Source: an uncultured Bacilli bacterium
GTDB lineage: Bacteria; Bacillota_I; Bacilli_A; RF39; UBA660
Assembly (NCBI GenBank): GCA_910587065.1
Contig: CAJUMA010000011.1
Coordinates: 1-43,602 of the forward strand
Length of the DNA: 43,602 nucleotides
Direction: 5' to 3'
How positions within the stretch are numbered: the first letter of the stretch is position 1; the number at the start of each line of letters is the position of its first letter. Shown piece by piece: positions 1-7,563 of the stretch. The notes below the pieces were generated by a model. That model was not told the origin of the DNA. It ran no database searches and saw only the letters and a list, made by a program, of their open reading frames with translations. Made by a program: the position numbers and the translations under genes.

Positions 1-19
1 AAAGAAAGGAGAATGCCAA

Positions 20-271
20 TTGAGATTATTAAATAAAGAAGATATTTTAAAAAACAGAGTTGATACTATATCACAATATCATATTCTAGATTATTTAAAG
101 AAAAACTTAAATATAGATGAATTTAAAATCTATATTGTTGATAGAGATCATATCAAAGTAATTGATAAAGAAGATAACCACTTATATTTTAACTATGATT
201 CTTCTACCAAAGAAATCACTTATCAAGATGAATTAAAACAAAAAGAACACGATTATGAAATAGGATTATAA
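20..271 (+). CDS. Small hypothetical protein of mobile element, TTG start
   Basis: This 83-residue charged, soluble protein has no family that I recognise. It has no signal peptide or membrane segment, and it alternates Asp/Glu/Lys with Tyr and Ile. The TTG start at 20 is chosen because AAAGGAG at 6-12 lies at good distance before it, whereas the ATG inside the leader is too close to that site and opens only a 7-codon frame. It ends four bases before the HTH gene that follows, so the two are probably cotranscribed. The setting, next to an HTH protein, an SSB-like protein and a recombinase, suggests an accessory gene of an integrative element. Function unknown. Confidence 0.55.
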   Translation: MRLLNKEDILKNRVDTISQYHILDYLKKNLNIDEFKIYIVDRDHIKVIDKEDNHLYFNYDSSTKEITYQDELKQKEHDYEIGL

Positions 272-275
272 AGCT

Positions 276-533
276 ATGGGTTGCATTATATTAGATGATT
301 CCATAGTTAAAAGTAATTCAATAAGTTCAACAGATAAACTTGTATATGGAGTCATTAAAGCACTATCAAATAATTTAGGTTATTGTTATGCAAGTAATGA
401 TTATATATCTAAAAAAGTAAATCTATCAAAAAGGACAATATCAAAATCTATCAGCAATTTAAGAAAAGTAAACTATATAAGAGTTGAAACAATTAACTAT
501 CAAAGAAACATCTATCTAACGAGTGGTGTATAG
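276..533 (+). CDS. Helix-turn-helix (replication-initiator-like) protein of mobile element
   Basis: The product is 85 residues with a winged-helix HTH of the type found at the N-terminus of plasmid and phage replication or regulator proteins. A segment reading like YASNDYISKKVNLSKRTISK at about residues 38-57 fits a recognition helix preceded by its supporting helix, followed by a two-strand wing. It probably binds element DNA, as regulator or initiator. The reading frame stops at 531-533, but just after it are 24-base repeats that in a shifted frame read as repeats ending in YTP, so the natural C-terminus may have been lost by frameshift (see findings). It directly follows the small gene at 20-271. 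Confidence 0.55.
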   Translation: MGCIILDDSIVKSNSISSTDKLVYGVIKALSNNLGYCYASNDYISKKVNLSKRTISKSISNLRKVNYIRVETINYQRNIYLTSGV

Positions 534-535
534 AA

Positions 536-595
536 CAGTTTTGCTATACCCTATGGAAGAATACTACTATACCCCATAGAACGATACTTCTACTA
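536..595 (+). repeat. Imperfect 24-base tandem repeats after the HTH gene
   Basis: The motif TATACCCYATRGAA followed by a TAC codon appears twice in imperfect form, with a third, weaker start at about 536. Unit length is about 24 bases. In shifted frames the units read as an acidic residue pair, aromatic residues and YTP, suggesting a coding tail repeat rather than iterons, but an iteron role is not excluded. Confidence 0.4.
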
Positions 596-692
596 AAATA
601 TATAAGAATAATAAATAAGTATAATAGATAATATTTTAATTATATTTAAATAATTTAAAGACTTAAAAAAACTAAATGAAAGGAATTGATAA

Positions 693-1127
693 ATGGATGA
701 TATAAATTATAATGAAGTCTTAATATCAGGAATAATCAATGTTATTACTGATACAAATGGCAAGTATATCAAATTTGGATTAACGACAAATAAATATACC
801 TTAAATGAAGATAAAAAAGTTTATGTTAGTTTAAATATTTCAAGAGCATTATTTAATACCTATCAAGATTATTTCATTAAAGGTAATAAAGTATTTGTTA
901 AAGGTTATCTAAATTCTTATATAGACCAAAATAAAAAGATACAAAGTTTCATTACAGTAACTGATATATCTAATAACCCAAATGAAATTATTAAGGGAAA
1001 AAGTTCCCCACATATTAGATATGATCCTGATGGTGTAATGGTATGGAATGGTAAAAGATGTGAGTCTATTCCATCTACCAAAGAAGAACTTGCTGAAATT
1101 AAAAATTTATTAAAAGATTTTAAATAA
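693..1127 (+). CDS. Single-stranded-DNA-binding (OB-fold) protein of mobile element
   Basis: The product is 144 residues. The first ~100 read like an SSB/OB-fold: strands around EVLISGIIN, KYIKFGLTTNKYT, KVYVSLNIS and GNKVFVKGYL, with the typical V-x-V-x-G-Y-L near residue 72. The chromosomal ssb of this window (41486-41842) is separate, so this is an element-encoded SSB-like protein, as carried by many plasmids and integrative elements. The C-terminal part is Lys/Glu-rich and lacks the acidic DDDIPF-type tip of classical SSB. A site GAAAGGAA lies ten bases before the ATG. It probably binds element ssDNA during transfer or replication; the exact role is inference. Confidence 0.6.
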   Translation: MDDINYNEVLISGIINVITDTNGKYIKFGLTTNKYTLNEDKKVYVSLNISRALFNTYQDYFIKGNKVFVKGYLNSYIDQNKKIQSFITVTDISNNPNEIIKGKSSPHIRYDPDGVMVWNGKRCESIPSTKEELAEIKNLLKDFK

Positions 1128-1214
1128 ACTATTTGCAAAAATAATAGAAAGGAATTTGAGATTAGTTATGAAAAAAATAGAATTAAAAACTTAAAAAAGA
1201 AAGGAGAATGCTTA

Positions 1215-1385
1215 TTGTATAAAATCATAGAAGTAAAAGATACAAAAAATCTAAACCAAATCGAAATTGATAATATGATTGATGAATCTATTAACCTATC
1301 AATCATTTTTGATTTATTAAATTTAAACTTAATAACTGAAAAACAGTTTTATATACTAAAAGAAAAAATTAAATATTTTTACTAA
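1215..1385 (+). CDS. Small SHOCT-like protein before recombinase, TTG start
   Basis: A 56-codon frame starts at TTG 1215 and stops at TAA 1383-1385. The leader AAGAAAGGAGAATGC is nearly the same as that of the gene at 20, which also uses TTG. The protein begins MYKIIEVKD and ends with a helical stretch around LNLNLITEKQFYILKEKIK. This resembles the SHOCT motif (a short C-terminal helix pair with an I-T-x-x-x-F/Y-x-x-x-K pattern). Small SHOCT-type proteins often sit directly upstream of large serine recombinases in clostridial-type integrative elements, where they may act as accessory or excision factors. The assignment rests on short sequence only. Confidence 0.5.
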   Translation: MYKIIEVKDTKNLNQIEIDNMIDESINLSIIFDLLNLNLITEKQFYILKEKIKYFY

Positions 1386-1415
1386 AATATCATGTAAATA
1401 AATTTTAAAATAAGA

Positions 1416-1421
1416 TATAAT
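1416..1421 (+). promoter_or_regulatory. Likely -10 box of recombinase gene
   Basis: TATAAT lies 58 bases before the recombinase ATG in a region free of genes. The -35 is weak (around 1393-1398). It would give a leader of about 50 bases. Confidence 0.4.
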
Positions 1422-1479
1422 GTTTGTAGAACGAAGCAGTAGTTCAAAATGAAATTAAAACAAAGAAAGTGAGGTATAA

Positions 1480-3231
1480 ATGGCACAAGTTGAGATTATA
1501 GCTGCTAATCTCAAAGAAAAAAATAATAATATTACTATTGCAAATAAAAAGAAAAGAGTTTGTGCTTATGGAAGAGTAAGTACAGATGATGAAGAACAAA
1601 TTACAAGTTATAATTCACAAATAAAATATTATACTGAAAAGATTAAATCTAATCCTGATTGGGAGTTTGTAGGAATATATGCTGATGAGGGTATTAGTGG
1701 TACTCAAGTTAAAAATAGGACTGAGTTCCAACGAATGATAAATGATGCTTTAAATGGCAAAATAGACATTATTTTAGCCAAGTCTATCTCAAGATTTGCT
1801 AGAAATACTTTAGATACTCTAAAATATTGTAGAGAATTACGAGATAAGAAAGTTGATGTCTATTTTGAAAAAGAAAATATTCATACAATTGATTTAGATA
1901 GTGAAATGTTTTTAACTCTTTATAGTGCTTTTGCTCAAGCTGAAAGTGAATCTACTTCTCAAAATGTTAAATTAGGTTTAAAAGCTATGATGAAACGAGG
2001 AGAATATGTTGGAAGTCCTGATTGTTATGGTTATGATTGGAATAAAGAAACAAAACAATTAGATATTAACGAAGAACAAGCAGAAGTTGTTAGAATGATT
2101 TTTAATTGGTATATAGATGGTTTAGGTAGTAGAAGAATTATAAGAAAATTAGAAGAATTAAACATTCCTACTTATAAAGGTAACAAAAGATGGTCTGAAA
2201 GTTCTATTATGGGTATTATTCATCAAGAAAAATATGTTGGAGATTTAATTCAAAATAAATCTTATACAGTAAGTCCTATTACCCATAAAACTGTAATCAA
2301 TTGTGGAGAAAAAGAAAAATACTATGTTAAAGATCATCATACCCCTATTATTTCACGAGAAGTATGGGATAAAGCACAAGAAATAGCCAATAAAAGAAAA
2401 GAAGTTCATACAATAAACAAACAAGGTTATTCAAGCAGATTAACTAATAAATATGCCTTTAGTGGCAAAATTAAATGTGCTTTTTGTGGAACAAATTTTA
2501 CGAGGAGAAAAAGTTCAAAATCTAAGACTCATCCTAACTATAATGTTTATTGGACTTGTTATAGAAAAAGAATGTTTGCAGAAGATTGTCTTGATTCAGT
2601 AGGTATTAGTGAAACAAAATTAGAAGAAACCTTTGTTATGATTTATAACAATATCATTAAAAACAAGCACAAGACAAAAGAAGCTTTATTAAAGGCAATT
2701 AAAGATGTTGTAAATGATGATGATTATCAAGATAAATTAAATAGTTTACTTACTGAAAAAGAAACGATTGAAAAAAGATTATCAAAAATTATTGATATGG
2801 AACTTGATGATGATATTGATAGAAAGGCATTATTTATTCAAAAAGAAAAAGAACTTTTAGAAGAACTTAATACAGTTAAAACTAAAATTAGTCATTATGA
2901 AATGTTATTAGCTGAAAATAAAGGGTTATCTAAACAGTTAAAAGAAATTGATAAATATTTTGATAATTTTAAAGAATTAAAAAAATTCAATCGTGAAGTT
3001 TTTCAAAATATGATTGAATGTATCATTGTAGGAGATTATGATGAAGATGGTAATAAACTACCTAGAGTAGCTAGATTTGTTCTAAAAACAGGCAAAGAAT
3101 ATAAATTTGAGTTATCTAATAATCCAAGAAATAGCAATAGTGATAACACCAAAAATGAGTTGGTGCCATTTGATACAGGGAAGCTGTCCTTGTTTAATTG
3201 CTCCAGCAAGACCAACTTTTGTTCTTTCTGA
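1480..3231 (+). CDS. Large serine recombinase of integrative element, C-terminus chimeric
   Basis: The product is 583 residues. The N-terminal resolvase domain has the catalytic serine in AYGRVSTDDEEQ (about residues 29-40) and arginine-bearing motifs around SISRFARNTLDTL. The recombinase domain has YGYDWNKET and WYIDGLGSRRI, a Cys zinc ribbon CAFCGTNF, and a C-terminal coiled coil rich in Lys/Glu. This is the plan of large serine integrases of the TndX/TnpX/phage type, which integrate and excise circular elements. The last ~40 residues (after about FELSNNPRN) are low in similarity to such proteins, and the stop at 3229-3231 lies inside the antisense of the disrupted recombinase gene, so the real element end lies within or before 3190. 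RBS GTGAGGT precedes the ATG. Confidence 0.9.
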   Translation: MAQVEIIAANLKEKNNNITIANKKKRVCAYGRVSTDDEEQITSYNSQIKYYTEKIKSNPDWEFVGIYADEGISGTQVKNRTEFQRMINDALNGKIDIILAKSISRFARNTLDTLKYCRELRDKKVDVYFEKENIHTIDLDSEMFLTLYSAFAQAESESTSQNVKLGLKAMMKRGEYVGSPDCYGYDWNKETKQLDINEEQAEVVRMIFNWYIDGLGSRRIIRKLEELNIPTYKGNKRWSESSIMGIIHQEKYVGDLIQNKSYTVSPITHKTVINCGEKEKYYVKDHHTPIISREVWDKAQEIANKRKEVHTINKQGYSSRLTNKYAFSGKIKCAFCGTNFTRRKSSKSKTHPNYNVYWTCYRKRMFAEDCLDSVGISETKLEETFVMIYNNIIKNKHKTKEALLKAIKDVVNDDDYQDKLNSLLTEKETIEKRLSKIIDMELDDDIDRKALFIQKEKELLEELNTVKTKISHYEMLLAENKGLSKQLKEIDKYFDNFKELKKFNREVFQNMIECIIVGDYDEDGNKLPRVARFVLKTGKEYKFELSNNPRNSNSDNTKNELVPFDTGKLSLFNCSSKTNFCSF

Positions 3232-3663
3232 AGTTCTTTCAATTTCGTTTTGGGATACACTCATCATAATACGAGATTTCATCCTACCATTTGAAGTAGT
3301 AGTGTTAATATCATCATATACAAAATCTAAATATGCTTCATTTTCTTCTAAAAAACTTAAAATATTTTCCCAGTCATAAATACTTCTTGTTATTCTATCT
3401 TGTTTTAAAGCAATCATTGTATTTATTTTCTTATTCACAATATCTTCTTTTAATCTTTCCCATTCAGGTCTATAATTTCCTTTTTTTGCACTAATTCCAG
3501 CATCTTCGTAATAATCTATTATTTCAAAGTCATTTAACTTACAATAGGCTTCTAATCGTTCTTTTTGCTCAGGCAAACTAAATCCTTCACGAGCTTGATC
3601 TTCGGTCGATACTCTCATATAAAGACCAGCACGAACTTTAATGTCATTGTTTAATATTCCCAT
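3112..3663 (-). pseudogene. Serine recombinase of second element, truncated by insertion
   Basis: Only the catalytic N-terminal part is left (183 codons; about 160 are genuine). It shows AGLYMRVSTEDQ with the catalytic serine near residue 19, the conserved QEQ/LPEQ-type segment, DRITRSIYD and SQNEIERTSERTKVGLAGAI. In intact proteins this is followed by the recombinase and zinc-ribbon domains, absent here. The last ~20 codons are read from the incoming element. RBS AAAGGAGTTG lies just before the ATG. The missing 3' part should lie to the left of the window if the inserted element is intact. The fragment could still make a catalytic domain without DNA-targeting domains. Confidence 0.85.
3165..3190. 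other. Putative element/target junction (att site)
   Basis: Here the minus-strand recombinase stops matching its family: after the conserved GAIKQG and QLP residues the protein runs into unrelated codons. The plus-strand recombinase enters target sequence at the same place. The crossover is therefore probably inside this stretch. The other element end is not in the window, so the exact core cannot be defined. Confidence 0.5.
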
Positions 3664-3681
3664 ATATTCAACTCCTTTTAC

Positions 3682-3733
3682 AAAAAAGAGGAGTCAATAG
3701 TATCTAGTAAAGTCTAAATACTACTGACTCCTC
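3682..3733 (-). terminator. Leader terminator (attenuator) upstream of truncated recombinase
   Basis: On the minus strand a 16-bp stem (GAGGAGTCAGTAGTAT against ATACTATTGACTCCTC, one mismatch) is followed by TTTTTTG. It lies between the leader-peptide codons and the recombinase RBS. The left arm is translated as part of the leader peptide and its stop codon is in the loop, the geometry of translation-linked attenuation. Confidence 0.7.
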
Positions 3734-3781
3734 AAAATCTTCAATATTATAAAATCTTTGTTTACATATATATTTTATCAT
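3704..3781 (-). CDS. Leader peptide of 25 residues overlapping the attenuator
   Basis: The ATG at 3779-3781 has AGAGAGG eight bases upstream. The frame begins MIKYICKQRF and ends VVFRLY, with TAG at 3704-3706 in the loop of the leader terminator. A ribosome completing the peptide would cover the left arm of the stem and favour read-through. I do not recognise the peptide. Its codons over the stem (Glu-Glu-Ser-Val-Val) match the stem arm, so part of the sequence is fixed by RNA structure. Confidence 0.55.
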   Translation of the reverse strand: MIKYICKQRFYNIEDFEESVVFRLY

Positions 3782-3825
3782 AGATGTACCTCTCTTTCTA
3801 GAGAATACTCTTTCATTGGTTATTT

Positions 3826-3853
3826 ATAATATCACTTTTGAAAATAATGTCAA
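3826..3853 (-). promoter_or_regulatory. Promoter of leader peptide and truncated recombinase
   Basis: On the minus strand TTGACA (3848-3853) and TATTAT (3826-3831) are separated by 16 bases. The promoter starts right after the stop of the 90-residue gene, so the leader and recombinase have their own transcription start near 3818. Confidence 0.65.
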
Positions 3854-3857
3854 TAGT

Positions 3858-4130
3858 TCATAAACTTTTGATATATTCTTGAAAATCGCTAATTTTAATG
3901 TGTTTTTGTAAATTTTCTACAAATATATTTTTTCCATGATTAAATACTAGAAAAGTAGAATCTTTAATGATTACCTTATTTGGTTCAATATAATTAATAT
4001 TAGTTTTTTCAACTCTACGAACTGAACCATTAATAATAGTTGGTTTAATATTACAAAAATCACACATAAATTCAATTCTTGTTTTAAGTTCTTCATCAAT
4101 TGGAACTTCTTTTGTAATAATATTTAACAT
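3858..4130 (-). CDS. Small hypothetical protein of second element
   Basis: The product is 90 residues, soluble, with two cysteines at MCDFCN and a beta-rich pattern; no family recognised. RBS GAAAGGAA lies before the ATG. It follows the small HTH protein at 4146-4415 by 15 bases, and the leader and recombinase follow it, so the three form the genes of a second mobile element in the same order (HTH, small protein, recombinase) as the first. The name of the function is open; it may be a recombination or copy-control accessory protein. Confidence 0.5.
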   Translation of the reverse strand: MLNIITKEVPIDEELKTRIEFMCDFCNIKPTIINGSVRRVEKTNINYIEPNKVIIKDSTFLVFNHGKNIFVENLQKHIKISDFQEYIKSL

Positions 4131-4145
4131 AAATAAATTCCTTTC

Positions 4146-4415
4146 TTATATTTCATCTTCATCCCATTCAGTGTATGGAACAGGAGCAGCAATTAATTTC
4201 TTAGATTCTGGATCATATTTAATATACTTATTGATTCTTAATTCAAGTAAAGCATCTTTTATCGTTTCTTTATCATTAGTACAAAATTTTTGAATATCAA
4301 GCCCAATAATATCATCATCAAATAGAACAATACTTAAGAAACCTTTAGCATTTAAAGACAGGTTTTTATCTGTTAAATATTTCATCATTGTCTTATAAAC
4401 ATTAAATTGTCTCAT
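4146..4415 (-). CDS. Small HTH-like protein of second element
   Basis: The product is about 89 residues when started at the second Met (MRQFNVYK), which has AAAGGATGG at workable spacing; the earlier Met at 4425-4427 overlaps the ribosome site. The region around LSLNAKGFLSIVLF and CTNDKETIKDALLELRINKYI resembles the winged-helix fold of phage/plasmid replication-initiator-like proteins (an early-stage helix, a recognition helix, then KYI wing). The end is acidic (EWDEDEI). It is the first gene of the second element, 46 bases after the tRNA terminator region. Regulator or initiator, by inference. Confidence 0.5.
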   Translation of the reverse strand: MRQFNVYKTMMKYLTDKNLSLNAKGFLSIVLFDDDIIGLDIQKFCTNDKETIKDALLELRINKYIKYDPESKKLIAAPVPYTEWDEDEI

Positions 4416-4458
4416 TATTTTCACCATCCTTTCTTTTTGAAGGATGATTTATATACAC

Positions 4459-4484
4459 AAAAAAATCTATCTTTCGATAGATTC
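4459..4484 (-). terminator. Terminator after tRNA-Gly
   Basis: On the minus strand AATCTATC-GAAA-GATAGATT is followed by TTTTTG. The GAAA tetraloop and U tract fit an intrinsic terminator for the tRNA transcript. Confidence 0.75.
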
Positions 4485-4523
4485 ATATATCAAACTCGGT
4501 AGTGTTCCGAGCAGATTCCTCAA

Positions 4524-4598
4524 TGGAGCAAGTGAGGGTAGTCGAAACCCCGTCTCAACCTTGGCAAGGTTGCATTCTAGCCGTTGAACCACACCTGC
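4524..4598 (-). tRNA. tRNA-Gly (anticodon GCC), CCA encoded
   Basis: The minus strand folds as a cloverleaf: acceptor GCAGGTG with CACTTGC (one G-U), anticodon stem CAACC/GGTTG around loop TTGCCAA (GCC anticodon, Gly), T stem GGGGT/ACCCT with loop TTCGACT, discriminator T and a genome-encoded CCA at the 3' end. The genes of the second mobile element start just downstream of its 3' side, a favoured place for integration, though no repeat of the tRNA end is visible. Confidence 0.92.
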
Positions 4599-4715
4599 AT
4601 TTGTTTGCATAACTAATATAACAAATAATCTTGTTTAAATCAAGAGAAAATTTTATTGCGATTAAACTAATTAACTGATGGAATAATTGTATTAATTTTT
4701 TTAAGAGATAATATT

Positions 4716-5161
4716 ATGGAAGAAATACAAGATAAGAAAAATTATGTTGAATTATATTTTCAATGCGATGAAGATAGATTAGGTGAAGAAGGAACTTTAG
4801 AACATTTTGCTTATTTAGACAAAACTGATGAAATTATTGCTAAATGTGAAGAGTTACTAGCGAAAACTTTTAAGTTGGCACACGAGAAAAAATACCTGTC
4901 GATTTTTTTACAATTAACAACCTACATAGTGTTTTAGCAACATCGGATTATGCTAAAAAGAGAATGGATTTTTCAGAAGAGTATTACAATTCAAAAAGGT
5001 TATATGATAGAGAAACAATAAATAAAGCATATGCTGCATTAATGGAAGAACTAAATGATAATGTTTCACGTGATTATGTTCCTGTTGAGTTTTTTCTTAA
5101 TACTTTATTTTCAGGTTTAGATGATGATGATATAGATAAATATGCTTATCTCAATGAATAG
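4716..5161 (+). pseudogene. Frameshifted unknown gene
   Basis: Two frames join into one protein of about 147 residues if one A is added to the A6 run near 4889-4894. The first frame reads to AHEKK and then breaks into an unlikely tail. The other continues IPVDFFTINNLHS, ATSDYAKKRMDFSEEYYNS and ends in DDDDIDKYAYLNE. The joined protein is acidic and soluble, without signal peptide. I do not recognise the family. The loss of one base in a homopolymer could be real decay or a sequencing error. It sits between the tRNA and ltaS, in a region with other gene remnants. Confidence 0.5.
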
Positions 5162-5412
5162 ACCTTTGTGAAATTGAGGAATGTAAGGTTACAGGTATAG
5201 TTAATTATCAGTTTTTTTTACGTAAAATGAAAAACTCTGGTTATAAAGTACAATTATCTACTCACAAGGCTTGAGAATGTGATGATATATCATTTGACAA
5301 TTGGTAGAATTTTAAAGTCATTTGGTGCTGATACAAATATTGATATTATTTTTGATACAAGAAAGCCTAAACAAACAATGAAACAAAGGAGTTTTTATAA
5401 AAATAATTTTTA
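5162..5412 (+). other. Gene remnants without an intact frame
   Basis: This stretch has short coding-like pieces in different frames: about 38 codons reading DLCEIEECKVTGIVNYQFF and further on, and a later piece with IGRILKSFGADTNI. The second has the look of a helix-turn-helix or small regulator fragment. Stops break all frames, so no gene is called. It is probably decayed accessory DNA. Confidence 0.35.
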
Positions 5413-5481
5413 ATTTATTTCATTATCTATAAAAATCAATTTATTTATGCTATAATATTTTATAGTGGAAGGTAAATTAAT

Positions 5482-7563
5482 ATGGCTAAATTAAATAATA
5501 AAATGAAGTCTTTTAGAAAAAAAATTAAAAACTTTGATTTTTCACGTTTTATGGCTAAGAATAAAAAAAATGTTACTACTTTTTTTAGGTATAACATTCA
5601 ATTTATCTCATTTGTTTTGTTGTGCCTTTTAAGTTGTACTCTTCTTAGACATTTTACAATTAATAAGTTTTTTGATCTTGGCGGCACGTTATTTGATTTA
5701 TCTGCAATACTTTTAATTGGTTCTTTTGCTTATCATTTGAAGCCTCGTAAACAATTTACTTACTTCTTTATAGTTATGTGTATTATTACATTAATGAATG
5801 TTGTAAATTCTATTTATTATTCTTTTTTTAGCTCATTTACATCATTCGGTTTACTTGCATCTCTTGGTCAAACAGGCGAAGTAACTGATGCTGTTTTTGA
5901 AAAACTAAAGATAACACATTTTATATATTTATTAATGCCGCTTATTTACTATTACGTTCATAAGGTACTTACTAAAAAAGATTATTTTAGTGTTGTTGAA
6001 AAAATAGAAGTAGGAAGAAAATTATTTTTTGAAGTAGCTATTCTTGGCGGTATTTGTCTTTCAATTAATATTGCAACTCTTACAGGAACAGATGTTTCTA
6101 GATTTTCTAAGCAATGGAACAGGGAATATATTGTTAAGAGATTTGGGATTATAGTTTATCAATTAAATGATGGAACTCAGACTATTATTAGTAAACTTAA
6201 TTCTCTATTTGGTTATGAAGAAGCTGTTGAAAGATTTCTAACATACTATAAAGAACGTGATAACAGTCATGATAATAACGAATATACTGGTAAGTTTGAA
6301 GGGTACAATGTTATCGTGATGCATTTAGAAAGTATAATGTCATTTTTAATAGATTTAGAAATTAATGGTAAAGAAGTAACGCCAAATTTAAATAAATTAG
6401 TGAGTGAATCAATGTATTTTGATAATTTTTATCCACAAGTAAGTGCTGGTACCTCAAGTGATACAGAATTTACCTTTTCATCAAGTTTAATGCCTGTTCA
6501 AAGTGGTACAGTATTTGTATCTTATTATAATAGAAGTTATATTACTTTACAGAATTTACTTGCAGAAAAAGGTTATTATACTTTTTCAATGCATGGTAAT
6601 AAAGCAAGTATGTGGAATAGAAATAAAATGCATCCAAATCTTGGTTATATGGATTTTTATTCACAAGATTATTATACAATTGATGAAGAAGTCGGTTTGG
6701 GTCTTTCAGATCATTCTTTTTTTAAGCAAAGTGAATCGCTTATTAAAGACATAAGCACAATGGTTAATGATACAAAAGATTATAATAATTTTATGGGTAC
6801 AATGATAACTCTATCTAACCATACGCCTTTTATGAAAGATGATATTCCATTTTCGAATTTTGATGTTACTTATCACACTGGTAAAAAAGATTTATTAGGA
6901 AATGAAATAATATATGACTATTTAGAAGCAAAAGATATGAGTATGATGGGAAATTATATTAAAAGTGCTTATTATGCTGATAAATGTTTAGGTGAATTTT
7001 TAGATTACGTGAGGAATAGCAATGAATATGATAAGACTTTATTTGTCTTATATGGAGATCATGCAGCTCAGTTATCTAAAAATCAATTTGATAGTTATAT
7101 TAATTATGATTTTTTAACTGGTGAACAAAAAAAAGAAGATGATCCGACATATGTTAATTATGATTATTATGAAAATGAATTATTTAAGAAAACTCCTTTA
7201 ATATTTTGGACAAAAGATAAAAAAATTAAAGGAAAAGTCAGTTATCCTATGGGAATGATAGATTGTCTTCCAACTCTTTCTAATATGCTTAATATAGAGA
7301 ATAAATATGCTCTTGGGCACGATATTTTTAATATAAAAGATGAGAATATAGTTGTTTTTCCGAATGGGAATTTTTTAACTAATAAAGTGTATTATAATAA
7401 TTCTAAAAATGAAACTCGGATACTTTTTGAATCTGAAACATTGGATGATAAATATATAGAGAACAGAAAGAAATATGCCGAAGATATATTAACTATATCT
7501 AATGATATAATAGTGTATGATTTAATCGATAAAATTGTTTATAAAGAGAGTGGTAAGTTATGA
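5482..7563 (+). CDS. ltaS: LTA-synthase-family sulfatase-fold membrane enzyme
   Basis: The product is 693 residues with about five N-terminal membrane segments (roughly residues 37-205) and an extracellular sulfatase-fold domain. Motifs match LtaS-type enzymes: HLES (Glu283, metal ligand), GTSSDTEF (Thr324, the nucleophile position), HGN and YGDHAA (Asp526/His527, metal). Such enzymes move glycerol-phosphate from phosphatidylglycerol to a growing lipoteichoic acid chain outside the membrane. The family also includes primases and other phosphoglycerol transferases, so the exact product is open. A TATAAT lies at about 5454. The gene overlaps the next one by four bases, so they form an operon. 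Confidence 0.85.
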   Translation: MAKLNNKMKSFRKKIKNFDFSRFMAKNKKNVTTFFRYNIQFISFVLLCLLSCTLLRHFTINKFFDLGGTLFDLSAILLIGSFAYHLKPRKQFTYFFIVMCIITLMNVVNSIYYSFFSSFTSFGLLASLGQTGEVTDAVFEKLKITHFIYLLMPLIYYYVHKVLTKKDYFSVVEKIEVGRKLFFEVAILGGICLSINIATLTGTDVSRFSKQWNREYIVKRFGIIVYQLNDGTQTIISKLNSLFGYEEAVERFLTYYKERDNSHDNNEYTGKFEGYNVIVMHLESIMSFLIDLEINGKEVTPNLNKLVSESMYFDNFYPQVSAGTSSDTEFTFSSSLMPVQSGTVFVSYYNRSYITLQNLLAEKGYYTFSMHGNKASMWNRNKMHPNLGYMDFYSQDYYTIDEEVGLGLSDHSFFKQSESLIKDISTMVNDTKDYNNFMGTMITLSNHTPFMKDDIPFSNFDVTYHTGKKDLLGNEIIYDYLEAKDMSMMGNYIKSAYYADKCLGEFLDYVRNSNEYDKTLFVLYGDHAAQLSKNQFDSYINYDFLTGEQKKEDDPTYVNYDYYENELFKKTPLIFWTKDKKIKGKVSYPMGMIDCLPTLSNMLNIENKYALGHDIFNIKDENIVVFPNGNFLTNKVYYNNSKNETRILFESETLDDKYIENRKKYAEDILTISNDIIVYDLIDKIVYKESGKL

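Noticed and set aside
3107..3379. Plus-strand frame of 90 codons over the truncated recombinase
   Set aside because: It is antisense to a clear recombinase domain and has no ribosome site.
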